Part shown: piece by piece, positions 20,317 through 28,146 of the stretch
Numbering within the stretch: position 1 is the stretch's first letter
Layout: each line of letters begins with the position of its first letter
Assembly: GCF_900096965.1 (NCBI RefSeq)
Contig: NZ_FMYM01000007.1
Span: 1 to 64,000, forward strand
Source: Shouchella lonarensis
Lineage (GTDB): Bacteria > Bacillota > Bacilli > Bacillales > Bacillaceae_D
Length of the DNA stretch: 64,000 nucleotides
Reading direction: 5' to 3'
The notes under the pieces: model-generated
Database searches by the model: none
What the model was told of the DNA's origin: nothing
What the model saw: only the letters and a program-made list of their open reading frames with translations
Translations under genes and position numbers: made by a program

Positions 20317-22662
20317 ATGAACATATGGATGCTAACCGCTTTCGTCTCGATGGCTGCCGTTCTTATTGTTTTACAGCAACGTGTCGATGTCGCGATTGTT
20401 TTTATTCTCATCGTGGTGATAGGCATATGTTGGCGTTCACGAGGGAAACGTTTGTACCTTGCAATGTGTTTACTCCTCGTGTATGTTGTTTTTACGAGCA
20501 GTACGTGGTTGCACGATCGCAATAATGTGAGCAAGCTAACGGGGACAGAAGAGCACTTTACATTCACGGTGAGCGATCGATTTCATATCGATGGTGATCG
20601 CTTGCAAGGGGTCGTGCAAACAACTGGAGGCGAGCGACTTATGTTGCGGATGCGTCTTATGGAGAAGGAACAGCAACGCCTCTCTTCGTTGTATTTACCT
20701 GGTTCTCATTGTGAGGCAACAGGTGTGCTGATCCGTCCGAATGAAGCACGTAATTTTTATGCTTTTGATTATCGCACATATTTATATATGCAAAAAATCC
20801 ATTGGCAATTGCAAGTTGAACCGCAAGCGATGACGTGTGCGTCGGGTGACCTGCTCGATAAGGGGCGGTATCTTTTAGCATCTTGGCGGACAATGATGAT
20901 TGAGACGATTGTAGCAGATTTCCCCAGTGAGCTGAAAGGGGTGGTACTGGCACTTACGTTTGGAGAGCGGCGTTATATTGAAGGCGCGCTACTCGATGCT
21001 TATGCTGAGCTAGGCATCATCCATTTACTTGCCATTTCTGGATTGCACGTAGGACTTATTAGTGCAGTCATGTATGCTTTTTTGTTGCGTGTCGGGGTGA
21101 CACGTGAGCGGGCGCAAACATTCATGTTATGTTTACTGCCAGTGTTTGCAATGTTAACAGGTGCTTCTCCACCAGTTGTTCGTGCGTCTGCGATGGCATT
21201 CGTTATCTTCTTGTGCATCCGTCTACGCTTGCGTACGCACCCGTTATACGGTATTATGGCCATTTTCTTTGCGTATTTACTCATAGACCCGTATCAATTG
21301 TTACAATTAGGGTTTCAACTTTCTTTCATCGTTTCTTTCACCCTTTTATTTGCAGCCAAAACGATTCAAACACGGTACAAAAGTAGTCTTGCACGTCTTT
21401 TTGTTGTTTCAACAATCGCCCAATTGGTTGGTTTACCACTCATCTTCTACAACTTCTTTGAATGGTCAGCTTTAAGTTTACTTTTAAACCTCGTTTATAT
21501 TCCTTTTATCTCCTTGTTTGTTTTGCCAGTCTCCATCCTCTCAGTCGTGCTTTTCTTTCTGTTTCCTTCACTTCCAAATATAGCCGTTTTTTTGCTCGAA
21601 TCAGTTGTGCCATACGTGCATCATGTTGTTTTTGCATTGCAAAAGTCATCGCTCTTTACATTCGTTCTTGGCAAACCTCATCCATTGCTGCTTGTTTGTA
21701 TGTATGGTGCCAGCTACTTTTTACTCGTGTCATGGGAAAGGCGCCATCGTTTGTGGTCGCTTTCTGTCATACCACTATGCTTAGTCATCAGTATAAAATG
21801 GTTGATGCCTTATATGAACCCAAATGCAGAAATGACGATGATCGACGTTGGACAAGGTGATAGTTTTGTCATTGAAGCGCCCTTTCGCCGTCATGTGACC
21901 GTCATTGATACGGGTGGGACGATGTCATTTTCCGAAGAGGATTGGCAACGCCGGCAACGTTCTTTTGATACGGGCAAGGATCAAGTAAGTGCATATCTGA
22001 AAGCGAAAGGTGTGAAAACGGTTGATCGATTGGTGTTAACCCATGGACATGATGATCATATGGGTGGAGCGAAAGGTCTGATTGCAGAGATGAATGTTCG
22101 TGAAGTGGTTTATCCGGCGGTTGCACATGAGCAGGAGAAGGAGCAAGTATTATTTGCTGATATACAGCAACGAGGTATTCCTGTCCGCTTTGTTCAAGAA
22201 GGAGATAAGCTCGTTTCCAGCGGACAAGTCATGCATGTTTTAGGTCCGCCTTCTGATGTTGAGTTAGGATTGAATGATGGTTCTGTCGTACTTTTTATGA
22301 AGATTGAAGGGGTATCTTTTCTGTTCACGGGTGATATTGAAGAAGAAGGAGAAAGGGTGATATTGGAACAATTCCCGAATCTGACAGCAACAATTTTAAA
22401 AGTTGCGCATCATGGTAGCCGCACATCGACGTCAGAAGCGTGGTTAAACGAAGTGAACCCAAAAGTTGCGCTCGTCTCAGCAGGTGTGAACAACCGTTTT
22501 GGTCATCCACATCCTGAAGTGGTTTCTCGCCTTCATGAAGCAGCCGTTCCACTATACCGGACAGATGAGCACGGGATGGTCGTGCTTAAACTGCGGGATC
22601 GCGCGATTGTAGCGATTGAGAGCAAATTCTCATCTGTAGACAAAAAAAGCCGCACCAGATAA
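20317..22662 (+). CDS. comEC: ComEC, DNA-uptake channel with nuclease-like domain
   Basis: 781 residues from ATG 20317; an in-frame GTG at 20308 is the alternative and neither has a strong Shine-Dalgarno. Order: N-terminal helices, a soluble OB-like segment (20550-20860), the polytopic Competence domain (ELGIIHLLAISGLHVGLISA; ASPPVVRASAMAF), and from about residue 505 a metallo-beta-lactamase domain (DVGQGDSF, LTHGHDDHMGG, KVAHHGS). The channel passes single-stranded DNA, and the C-terminal domain is thought to degrade the non-transported strand. All motifs appear intact, so the competence machine looks functional. Confidence 0.96.
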   Translation: MNIWMLTAFVSMAAVLIVLQQRVDVAIVFILIVVIGICWRSRGKRLYLAMCLLLVYVVFTSSTWLHDRNNVSKLTGTEEHFTFTVSDRFHIDGDRLQGVVQTTGGERLMLRMRLMEKEQQRLSSLYLPGSHCEATGVLIRPNEARNFYAFDYRTYLYMQKIHWQLQVEPQAMTCASGDLLDKGRYLLASWRTMMIETIVADFPSELKGVVLALTFGERRYIEGALLDAYAELGIIHLLAISGLHVGLISAVMYAFLLRVGVTRERAQTFMLCLLPVFAMLTGASPPVVRASAMAFVIFLCIRLRLRTHPLYGIMAIFFAYLLIDPYQLLQLGFQLSFIVSFTLLFAAKTIQTRYKSSLARLFVVSTIAQLVGLPLIFYNFFEWSALSLLLNLVYIPFISLFVLPVSILSVVLFFLFPSLPNIAVFLLESVVPYVHHVVFALQKSSLFTFVLGKPHPLLLVCMYGASYFLLVSWERRHRLWSLSVIPLCLVISIKWLMPYMNPNAEMTMIDVGQGDSFVIEAPFRRHVTVIDTGGTMSFSEEDWQRRQRSFDTGKDQVSAYLKAKGVKTVDRLVLTHGHDDHMGGAKGLIAEMNVREVVYPAVAHEQEKEQVLFADIQQRGIPVRFVQEGDKLVSSGQVMHVLGPPSDVELGLNDGSVVLFMKIEGVSFLFTGDIEEEGERVILEQFPNLTATILKVAHHGSRTSTSEAWLNEVNPKVALVSAGVNNRFGHPHPEVVSRLHEAAVPLYRTDEHGMVVLKLRDRAIVAIESKFSSVDKKSRTR

Positions 22663-22669
22663 GGTGCGG
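22642..22669 (-). terminator. Terminator of yqzM (facing comEC)
   Basis: CCGCACC (22650-22656) and GGTGCGG (22663-22669) form a stem. On the minus strand it is followed by a seven-base T run, so it ends yqzM; on the plus strand there is no T run. It overlaps the end of comEC. Confidence 0.8.
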
Positions 22670-22684
22670 TGTACAATCCATTCT

Positions 22685-22825
22685 TTATTTAAAGTAGCTT
22701 GCCACGTCGACAACGTTGGCGATAATGAAAATAAGCGCAAAGAATGAAAAGGAGACGACAAAGCCAAGGACAGATGGAACAAAGTCATTTGATTTATCCT
22801 GGACGTCTTTTTCAAATTCGTTCAT
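22685..22825 (-). CDS. yqzM: YqzM, small membrane protein
   Basis: 46 residues, MNEFEKDVQDKSNDFVPSVL, then one membrane helix (GFVVSFSFFALIFIIANVV). It resembles B. subtilis YqzM as I recall it (MNEFEKNVQSKRNDA, 44 residues), which also lies opposite the end of comEC. AAGGAGGAATGTGAC precedes ATG 22825. Function unknown. Confidence 0.85.
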   Translation of the reverse strand: MNEFEKDVQDKSNDFVPSVLGFVVSFSFFALIFIIANVVDVASYFK

Positions 22826-23303
22826 GTCACATTCCTCCTTCTTTCGTTGAAAACATTATGTTATGTAATACGCCAATTACTTATAGTATAGCCCAATTAT
22901 GCGCAAATGAAAAGAGATGATCTGCAAATGCACAATATCGTGCACGTTGCATACGATGTTAGCAAGGCATCCCGCTTTTAGAAAGAGCACCTAGGATCTT
23001 GCTAAAAGCGTTTATTTATAGATGTCTGTATAACGAGGGCGCACGCTTGATGGTGCGCCCTTGTTTTAATTCGAGGAGTTAAGTTACAATGAATGTATAC
23101 AGGCGTCATGTTTGGGAGGGGCAGTCAATTTCTGGTGCGAACCCGAGGTGCACATGAAATCCCTGGGGGGTTCGCACCACGAAATAGGTGTATTTGTGGA
23201 TAATTTAGTGATGTTACCAAGATTTTTCCTGTTATGTCGTGACATTTAAAGTGTCTTAGTCCAAAAAAAGGTATTTATTGCGCTTTTTTAGGGCTAAATC
23301 GCT
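22826..23303. promoter_or_regulatory. Leader region of the CRISPR array
   Basis: No gene. It contains inverted repeat CGCTTTTAG/CTAAAAGCG (near 22973-23010), a terminator-like hairpin GGGCGCAC/GTGCGCCC followed by TTGTTTT (23037-23067), and a perfect 12-base inverted repeat TGGTGCGAACCC (23133-23144) / GGGTTCGCACCA (23168-23179). An A/T-rich stretch runs into the first repeat. Repeat orientation (ending GATTGAAAT) places the leader here. The 12-base inverted repeat echoes the GGTGCG of the CRISPR repeat. Confidence 0.6.
23037..23067 (+). terminator. Terminator-like hairpin before the CRISPR leader
   Basis: Perfect eight-base arms GGGCGCAC and GTGCGCCC, eight-base loop, then TTGTTTT. There is no plus-strand gene directly upstream, so what it terminates is unclear; it may protect the array from upstream transcription. 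Confidence 0.6.
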
Positions 23304-24335
23304 GTCGCACCCTACTTGGGTGCGTGGATTGAAATTTTTAATATTTTTAAAACGTACCGAAACGGGCGCGGTCGCACCCTACTTGGGTGCGTGGATTGAA
23401 ATGCAATCCGAAAGCTATACATTCTTTATTGGCGCCAGTCGCACCCTACTTGGGTGCGTGGATTGAAATCCTTCGTGTCATCCTCTTTTAATACATCCTC
23501 AACGGTCGCACCCTACTTGGGTGCGTGGATTGAAATAAATAACGGAGGTAACAACGAATGGCAAAACGATCGTCGCACCCTACTTGGGTGCGTGGATTGA
23601 AATGTCCAACGGCTTAAAATGCTACGGGAAGAAAAAGGTCGCACCCTACTTGGGTGCGTGGATTGAAATATCAAGTTAATCATTTTTTCCAGTTGTCCAT
23701 TTTGTCGCACCCTACTTGGGTGCGTGGATTGAAATATGTAATCTCCTCAATTTCGACCACCAAACATATCGTCGCACCCTACTTGGGTGCGTGGATTGAA
23801 ATCATCTATCCAAGGCATTATAAGCCCCTCCTTTGGTCGCACCCTACTTGGGTGCGTGGATTGAAATGCTTTCAATAGCAGTAGTACATGCAACTGAAAA
23901 GTACGTCGCACCCTACTTGGGTGCGTGGATTGAAATTTGTTTGAATGGTGGGACAAGCTAAAATTGTTGTGTCGCACCCTACTTGGGTGCGTGGATTGAA
24001 ATGGTAAGCGATTTTAGTTTGGTCGAGAGAAGCCATGTCGCACCCTACTTGGGTGCGTGGATTGAAATCTTGCCACTCGTATTTCTTTTCAAAGGACATC
24101 GGAGTCGCACCCTACTTGGGTGCGTGGATTGAAATAGCAGTCTTTCGATTTCTGACCAAACATAATTTTCGTCGCACCCTACTTGGGTGCGTGGATTGAA
24201 ATTACTCTTTCAATCGCTTTTTCGTGTAATTGTCGGTCGCACCCTACTTGGGTGCGTGGATTGAAATCCCTGTTGTTGTCCATCTTAATTGTACCTTGGA
24301 GATGTCGCACCCTACTTGGGTGCGTGGATTGAAAT
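23304..24335 (+). CRISPR. Type I-C-like CRISPR array, 16 repeats, 15 spacers, no cas genes
   Basis: Sixteen 32-base repeats begin GTCGCACCCTACTTGGGTGC and end GTGGATTGAAAT; I see no difference between copies, including the last. Repeat starts: 23304, 23371, 23438, 23505, 23572, 23638, 23704, 23771, 23836, 23905, 23971, 24037, 24104, 24171, 24236, 24304. The 15 spacers are 33-37 bases and all different. The hairpin GCACCC/GGGTGC and the ATTGAAAT end are typical of subtype I-C. No cas gene lies in the window. The array separates yqzM from holA, which are adjacent in B. subtilis. Confidence 0.98.
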
Positions 24336-24346
24336 TTTGTGCTCCC

Positions 24347-24376
24347 TTGATGAATCTTTGGACTATTTTACATAAT
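24347..24376 (+). promoter_or_regulatory. Possible holA promoter after the CRISPR array
   Basis: TTGATG (24347-24352), 18 bases, CATAAT (24371-24376), just after the last repeat. It would give holA its own promoter, independent of array transcription. Confidence 0.4.
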
Positions 24377-24420
24377 GTATACGACAGATAGAGAAAAATA
24401 AACGAATAGGGGAAGAGATC

Positions 24421-25449
24421 ATGAAGCTATTAAAAGAAATGAGACAAACGGGACCAGAACCCATCTACTTGCTGCATGGAACCGAAACATTTTTAGTGGA
24501 GCAATTTTTACAAGCAGTACGCGAAGTATTGTTTCAAGGTGAAGATAGCAGCATGAATGTGGTGTCATTGCGGCTTGCAGATATGCCGCTGCATGAAGTG
24601 GTCGAGGAGGCACGAACGTTACCCTTCTTTGCAGAGAAAAAGCTTGTCATTGTTCATGACTTTTACATCGTCACAAGTCAAAAAGTGACGACACCGTTTG
24701 AGCATGATGTATCAGTGTTTGAGGCGTATATGTCTTCCCCAACGCCAGGAGTGACGCTTGTACTTATTGCGCCGTATGAAAAATTAGACGATCGAAAGAA
24801 GATAACGAAGTGCTTAAAAAAAGGTGCTGCGCTTGAAAATGTAAACCCACTGTCAGAACAAGGTGTACATGCATGGATACAACAGCAATTACAGACACAA
24901 GACATGGAAATTGAAGCGGAAGCCATTTCACAATTGTTTCGACGTGTCGGTACAAACTTGACGTTGCTTGACCAAGAACTGAAAAAATGTGCACTTTATG
25001 TTTGTGAATCGGGCACAATCACATCGGGAACAGTCGCAGAACTTGTCGCTGAAACGGTTGAGCAAAGCGTTTTTACATTAGTCGAACATGTCGTAAATGG
25101 TCGCACGGGTGAGGCGGTTGCGCTATATGCACAACTGCTTAAACAAAAAGAAGAACCACTCGTCATTTTAACGTTGCTTGCGCGGCAGTTTCGGATCTTT
25201 TTTCAAGTGAAGATACGACTCGCGCAAGGGTATACACAAAAAGATATTGCTTCACAATTGAAGTTGCATCCATACGTGGTGAAGTTAGCCATACCGCACG
25301 CAAAATCAATGTCGCGCGAGGTTTGTGCAAAGGCATTAACACTCATTGCTGATACCGATTATGCGATTAAAACAGGGAAACAAGAAAAAAGGATTGCAGT
25401 TGAGTGGGTATTATTACAAATTGGGGACCTACAAGCAATGACGGTTTGA
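24421..25449 (+). CDS. holA: DNA polymerase III delta subunit HolA
   Basis: 342 residues, usual length. N-terminal YLLHGTETFLVEQFL, EARTLPFFAEKKLV and the clamp-loader helical collar (ILTLLARQFRIFF) fit the delta subunit, which opens the beta clamp during loading. GGGGAAGAGATC precedes ATG. Its 5' neighbour is a CRISPR array and its 3' neighbour an accessory operon; the B. subtilis neighbours (yqzM, rpsT) lie beyond these. Confidence 0.95.
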   Translation: MKLLKEMRQTGPEPIYLLHGTETFLVEQFLQAVREVLFQGEDSSMNVVSLRLADMPLHEVVEEARTLPFFAEKKLVIVHDFYIVTSQKVTTPFEHDVSVFEAYMSSPTPGVTLVLIAPYEKLDDRKKITKCLKKGAALENVNPLSEQGVHAWIQQQLQTQDMEIEAEAISQLFRRVGTNLTLLDQELKKCALYVCESGTITSGTVAELVAETVEQSVFTLVEHVVNGRTGEAVALYAQLLKQKEEPLVILTLLARQFRIFFQVKIRLAQGYTQKDIASQLKLHPYVVKLAIPHAKSMSREVCAKALTLIADTDYAIKTGKQEKRIAVEWVLLQIGDLQAMTV

Positions 25450-25482
25450 GTTGTATATTAATGTCGCGTGTGTTCTGAAATA

Positions 25483-25529
25483 TGATCCTATGTAAGTGCA
25501 ATATTTTTGCATTGATAGGGTCATTTTTT
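25483..25529 (+). terminator. holA: holA terminator
   Basis: TGATCCTAT (25483-25491) pairs with ATAGGGTCA (25515-25523; one G-U), an inner TGCAA/TTGCA stem extends it, and TTTTTT follows. Confidence 0.8.
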
Positions 25530-25745
25530 GTATAAATGGATCTTTCATTCAACTACTTGTTATTGTTGGAAACGGAATGATAACCTATTCATCAGTCATT
25601 CTTATTACATATATCGACCTATTTTCTTTTATTATGACAGCTCAAAAAGTTGTTCATTAGTGCGATAGCGTGATAGGAATACGTTTTGAAAATACATTAA
25701 CAAAAACTTAAAAAATGATTGTCGAAATGTGACTATTTTTTATTG

Positions 25746-25774
25746 TTGACGGAATGAATGTTGCTGTTTATGAT
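25746..25774 (+). promoter_or_regulatory. Candidate sigma-A promoter of the NRPS operon
   Basis: TTGACG (25746-25751), 17 bases, TATGAT (25769-25774). Predicted leader about 145 bases. Confidence 0.55.
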
Positions 25775-25847
25775 AATGAACAAGAACAGAACGTAAAGAT
25801 TTGACTGTTCGAATGGGTCGTTTGTAATAGACATATTTTGTGTAATT

Positions 25848-25861
25848 GGACAACGTTGTCC
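25848..25861. promoter_or_regulatory. 14-base palindrome, possible operator
   Basis: GGACAACGTTGTCC is a perfect palindrome about 70 bases after the predicted transcription start and 65 before the first gene. A near-copy, GGACAACGTTATCC, lies at 11790-11803 within the DnaA-box cluster. It could be a repressor operator; the regulator is not in the window. Confidence 0.4.
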
Positions 25862-25926
25862 CCAAATCGAGCGTGGATAAAAGGTTTATGTGTGATATTC
25901 TGTAATTTGAACAGGGGAGATCATCA

Positions 25927-27054
25927 ATGAGCGTACTATTCAGCGAGGAACAGATGTGTTTTCGACAAGAGTTGAAAGACTTTTTTAGCAGTCAATCTAT
26001 TCAAGAGAAATTGATCGAAGTGAGAAAAAACAAAGACTATGATCCCCGAGAAATTTACGAGGAAATGGGGAAGAGAGGCTATTTAGCAGCGAATTGGTCT
26101 GCTCAATATGGCGGTTTAGGGAAATCATGGATGGAGACAGCAATTGTAGCTGAAGAAATGTCTTTACACGGGATACCTGAAGCACTTCAAGTCATCTCCA
26201 TTCAAATTGTCGGGAATTTGCTTTGGTTGGAAGCGACCGAGCAACAAAAAAAGCGGTATTTACCTCTTTTAGCGAAAGGTGAGGCATATGCAAGTGTGCT
26301 ATATACTGAACCGCAGGCAGGATCGGATTTAGGTTCTCTTGAGACGTATGCGGAGCCACTCGGTGATCATCGTTATGCCATTTATGGGACGAAAGTTTAT
26401 AGTATGAAGACGCATTTAAGTGATTATGGATTATGTGCTGCACGTACGACTACAGGTAAATCTAAATATGATGGCATGACGCTTTTTATGGTTCCTTTAT
26501 TTGGTGAAGGAGTGGATGTTCGTCCGATTCCAAGTATGGGAGACGAATCTTTTTATGAAGTCACTTTAAATGGTGCCACTGTCACTGAGGCAGAGATCAT
26601 TGGAGAGAAAGACCACGGTTGGTCGTTAATTAATAAAGCGTTAGCAGTTGAACGAACAGGTTTAGATTATTATATACGTGCATTACGTTGGTTGAATTTG
26701 TTGCCTGAATTCTCTCAGACTCATTGTAAGATCGCCCGTGTAGAACAAACAAAATTAGCAAGTAAAGTTGAAAATGCGCGCTTGTTGACGTATCGTGTGT
26801 TGCGTCAATTAGATGAAAGTGGCGAAGTTGATGAGAAGTTGACGTTGATTTCAAAGTGGTATGCGAGTGAGTTAGCAAATGAGGTCGTCGATTTTGGGAT
26901 GAAGACAGGCGGATTTGCCAGTACATTACGTGATGCTGAAAAAGAAAGTTTAGAAGCGGCTTACCGAGAAGCCCCGGGATTAACCATTTCTGCGGGTAGT
27001 TCGGAAATGATGATGGAAGCGCTCACACAACTGGTGCTAATTTCAAAAGAATAA
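25927..27054 (+). CDS. Acyl-CoA-dehydrogenase-like flavoprotein, probable catalytic subunit
   Basis: 375 residues, usual length for the family. The flavin/substrate loop is intact (YTEPQAGSDLGS, residues 126-136). The usual C-terminal catalytic Glu of MCAD-type enzymes appears replaced (ISAGSSE; Ala356 at that position), but Glu242 in AVERTGL aligns by eye with the alternative base of isovaleryl-CoA dehydrogenase. The HGGxG region is poorly kept (KTGGFAST). GGGGAGATC precedes the ATG. First gene of an operon with a second dehydrogenase-like gene (12-base gap) and an NRPS. The likely substrate is therefore a carrier-bound aminoacyl thioester, as for prolyl- or related PCP dehydrogenases; fatty acyl-CoA remains possible. 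Confidence 0.82.
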   Translation: MSVLFSEEQMCFRQELKDFFSSQSIQEKLIEVRKNKDYDPREIYEEMGKRGYLAANWSAQYGGLGKSWMETAIVAEEMSLHGIPEALQVISIQIVGNLLWLEATEQQKKRYLPLLAKGEAYASVLYTEPQAGSDLGSLETYAEPLGDHRYAIYGTKVYSMKTHLSDYGLCAARTTTGKSKYDGMTLFMVPLFGEGVDVRPIPSMGDESFYEVTLNGATVTEAEIIGEKDHGWSLINKALAVERTGLDYYIRALRWLNLLPEFSQTHCKIARVEQTKLASKVENARLLTYRVLRQLDESGEVDEKLTLISKWYASELANEVVDFGMKTGGFASTLRDAEKESLEAAYREAPGLTISAGSSEMMMEALTQLVLISKE

Positions 27055-27066
27055 GGAAGTGAAAAG

Positions 27067-28131
27067 ATGCAGTTTGTCGCTGATCCGCTAATGGAAGAAT
27101 TGCAAAAGGCAATGCGTTTCACTTTAAGTCAAACGCAGCAAGATGGTAAGTGGGAGGATTTGATTCAAAAAGGGTTGCTTGGGTTTGAAGTCCCAGTCGA
27201 GCAGGGGGGATACGGCTTTGGGATGAAGGCAACAGTTGCTGGCTGTGAAGAATTAGGTACATTTGGTTGCACATCATTATGTATCGATTGGATGACAGCA
27301 ATAGATGCTGTGAAGACGTTGAAGCCAACGCTGGATGGTAATTTATTATCTTCTGCAATGGATGGTCGAACGAAAGTAGGCTTTCAACTTGTTTCCGACT
27401 CACGTATGCAAGTGAAACATACAGAAAAAACCCCCGTGCTTCATGGAAGTGGACACTTCATGCACACCCCTAACATGGATGGATGGGTAATAGCAGCAAA
27501 ACAAAATGAGATGTGGCTCATTGCTTATATGCCTGCTGGCAGCTTTAAAAATTTGCGCGAGCGACATAACATTGCCGATGTTGATGCAAAAGAAATGGAC
27601 TTGCTTGAAGCAATCATTGATCAAAAATATTTGTTAGCGGAAGTTGCAGCGCATGATGAGCAATGGCAGCAGCTATTTAGTCGTCTTTATTTGAGACAGT
27701 CTGCCTACTTGTTAGGACTAGCAAAAGGTGCACATAAAGAAGCAGTGAGATATGCAAATATGAGAAAGCAATTTGATAAAAGGTTGATTGAGAATCAAGT
27801 GGTCAGTAATCAACTGGCACACATGTATGGCGAGATAGAAGCAATTTCTACAAAGCTCTCGTACACAGCATGGCTCCATGATTCAGACGCGTCATTGACC
27901 GAGCGTGTCCTATACGCAACCGAACTGCTTGCGAGTGTCGGAGAACTCGTGTTGCAAGTAACAAAAAAATGCCTTCATCTTCACGGGGCATACGGACTAA
28001 CAGCGCGTGCGCCAATTCAAAAATATTATCGACTAGCGGCTTTTGAAGCAGTACGATTAGGGACACCCGTTTCTTTATGGATGGATGCAAACGAGATGCG
28101 GACACGTCATTCAATCGTCAATCATTTGTAA
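27067..28131 (+). CDS. Acyl-CoA-dehydrogenase-like protein, probably non-catalytic partner
   Basis: 354 residues. The C-terminal half is recognisable (MRKQFDKRLIENQVVSNQLAH; LHGAYGLTARAPIQKYYR), with the HGGxG and arginine region that its neighbour lacks. The TEPxAGSD loop is lost (QLVSDSRMQVKHTEKTPVL instead). Neither catalytic Glu position is filled: the C-terminal one reads VRLGTPVSL, the internal one LYLRQSA. The pair thus looks like the heteromeric (alpha2beta2) dehydrogenases known from actinobacterial steroid degradation, where one chain keeps the active site and the other completes the flavin pocket. AAGGAAGTG precedes ATG; the NRPS starts 15 bases downstream. Oligomeric state is inferred. 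Confidence 0.78.
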   Translation: MQFVADPLMEELQKAMRFTLSQTQQDGKWEDLIQKGLLGFEVPVEQGGYGFGMKATVAGCEELGTFGCTSLCIDWMTAIDAVKTLKPTLDGNLLSSAMDGRTKVGFQLVSDSRMQVKHTEKTPVLHGSGHFMHTPNMDGWVIAAKQNEMWLIAYMPAGSFKNLRERHNIADVDAKEMDLLEAIIDQKYLLAEVAAHDEQWQQLFSRLYLRQSAYLLGLAKGAHKEAVRYANMRKQFDKRLIENQVVSNQLAHMYGEIEAISTKLSYTAWLHDSDASLTERVLYATELLASVGELVLQVTKKCLHLHGAYGLTARAPIQKYYRLAAFEAVRLGTPVSLWMDANEMRTRHSIVNHL

Positions 28132-28146
28132 AGAGGGGGAGTTGCC

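Larger units (their letters stand above)
25450..25926. other. Control region upstream of the NRPS operon
   Basis: No gene. It holds the holA terminator (25483-25529), a candidate sigma-A promoter (25746-25774) and a perfect 14-base palindrome (25848-25861). It is clearly more A/T-rich than its flanks. Confidence 0.65.

Noticed and set aside
22681-22825. The 61-codon minus-strand ORF (22630-22815) as the gene opposite comEC
   Set aside because: It is a different frame of the same DNA; the 46-codon yqzM frame has the Shine-Dalgarno and family match.
23278-24099. Short ORFs repeating HPTWVRGLK or STHPSRVRR
   Set aside because: They are translations of CRISPR repeats and spacers.
27061-28131. 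The second dehydrogenase as a pseudogene because it lacks key residues
   Set aside because: The frame is intact, spacing and Shine-Dalgarno are good, and the losses complement the first chain.
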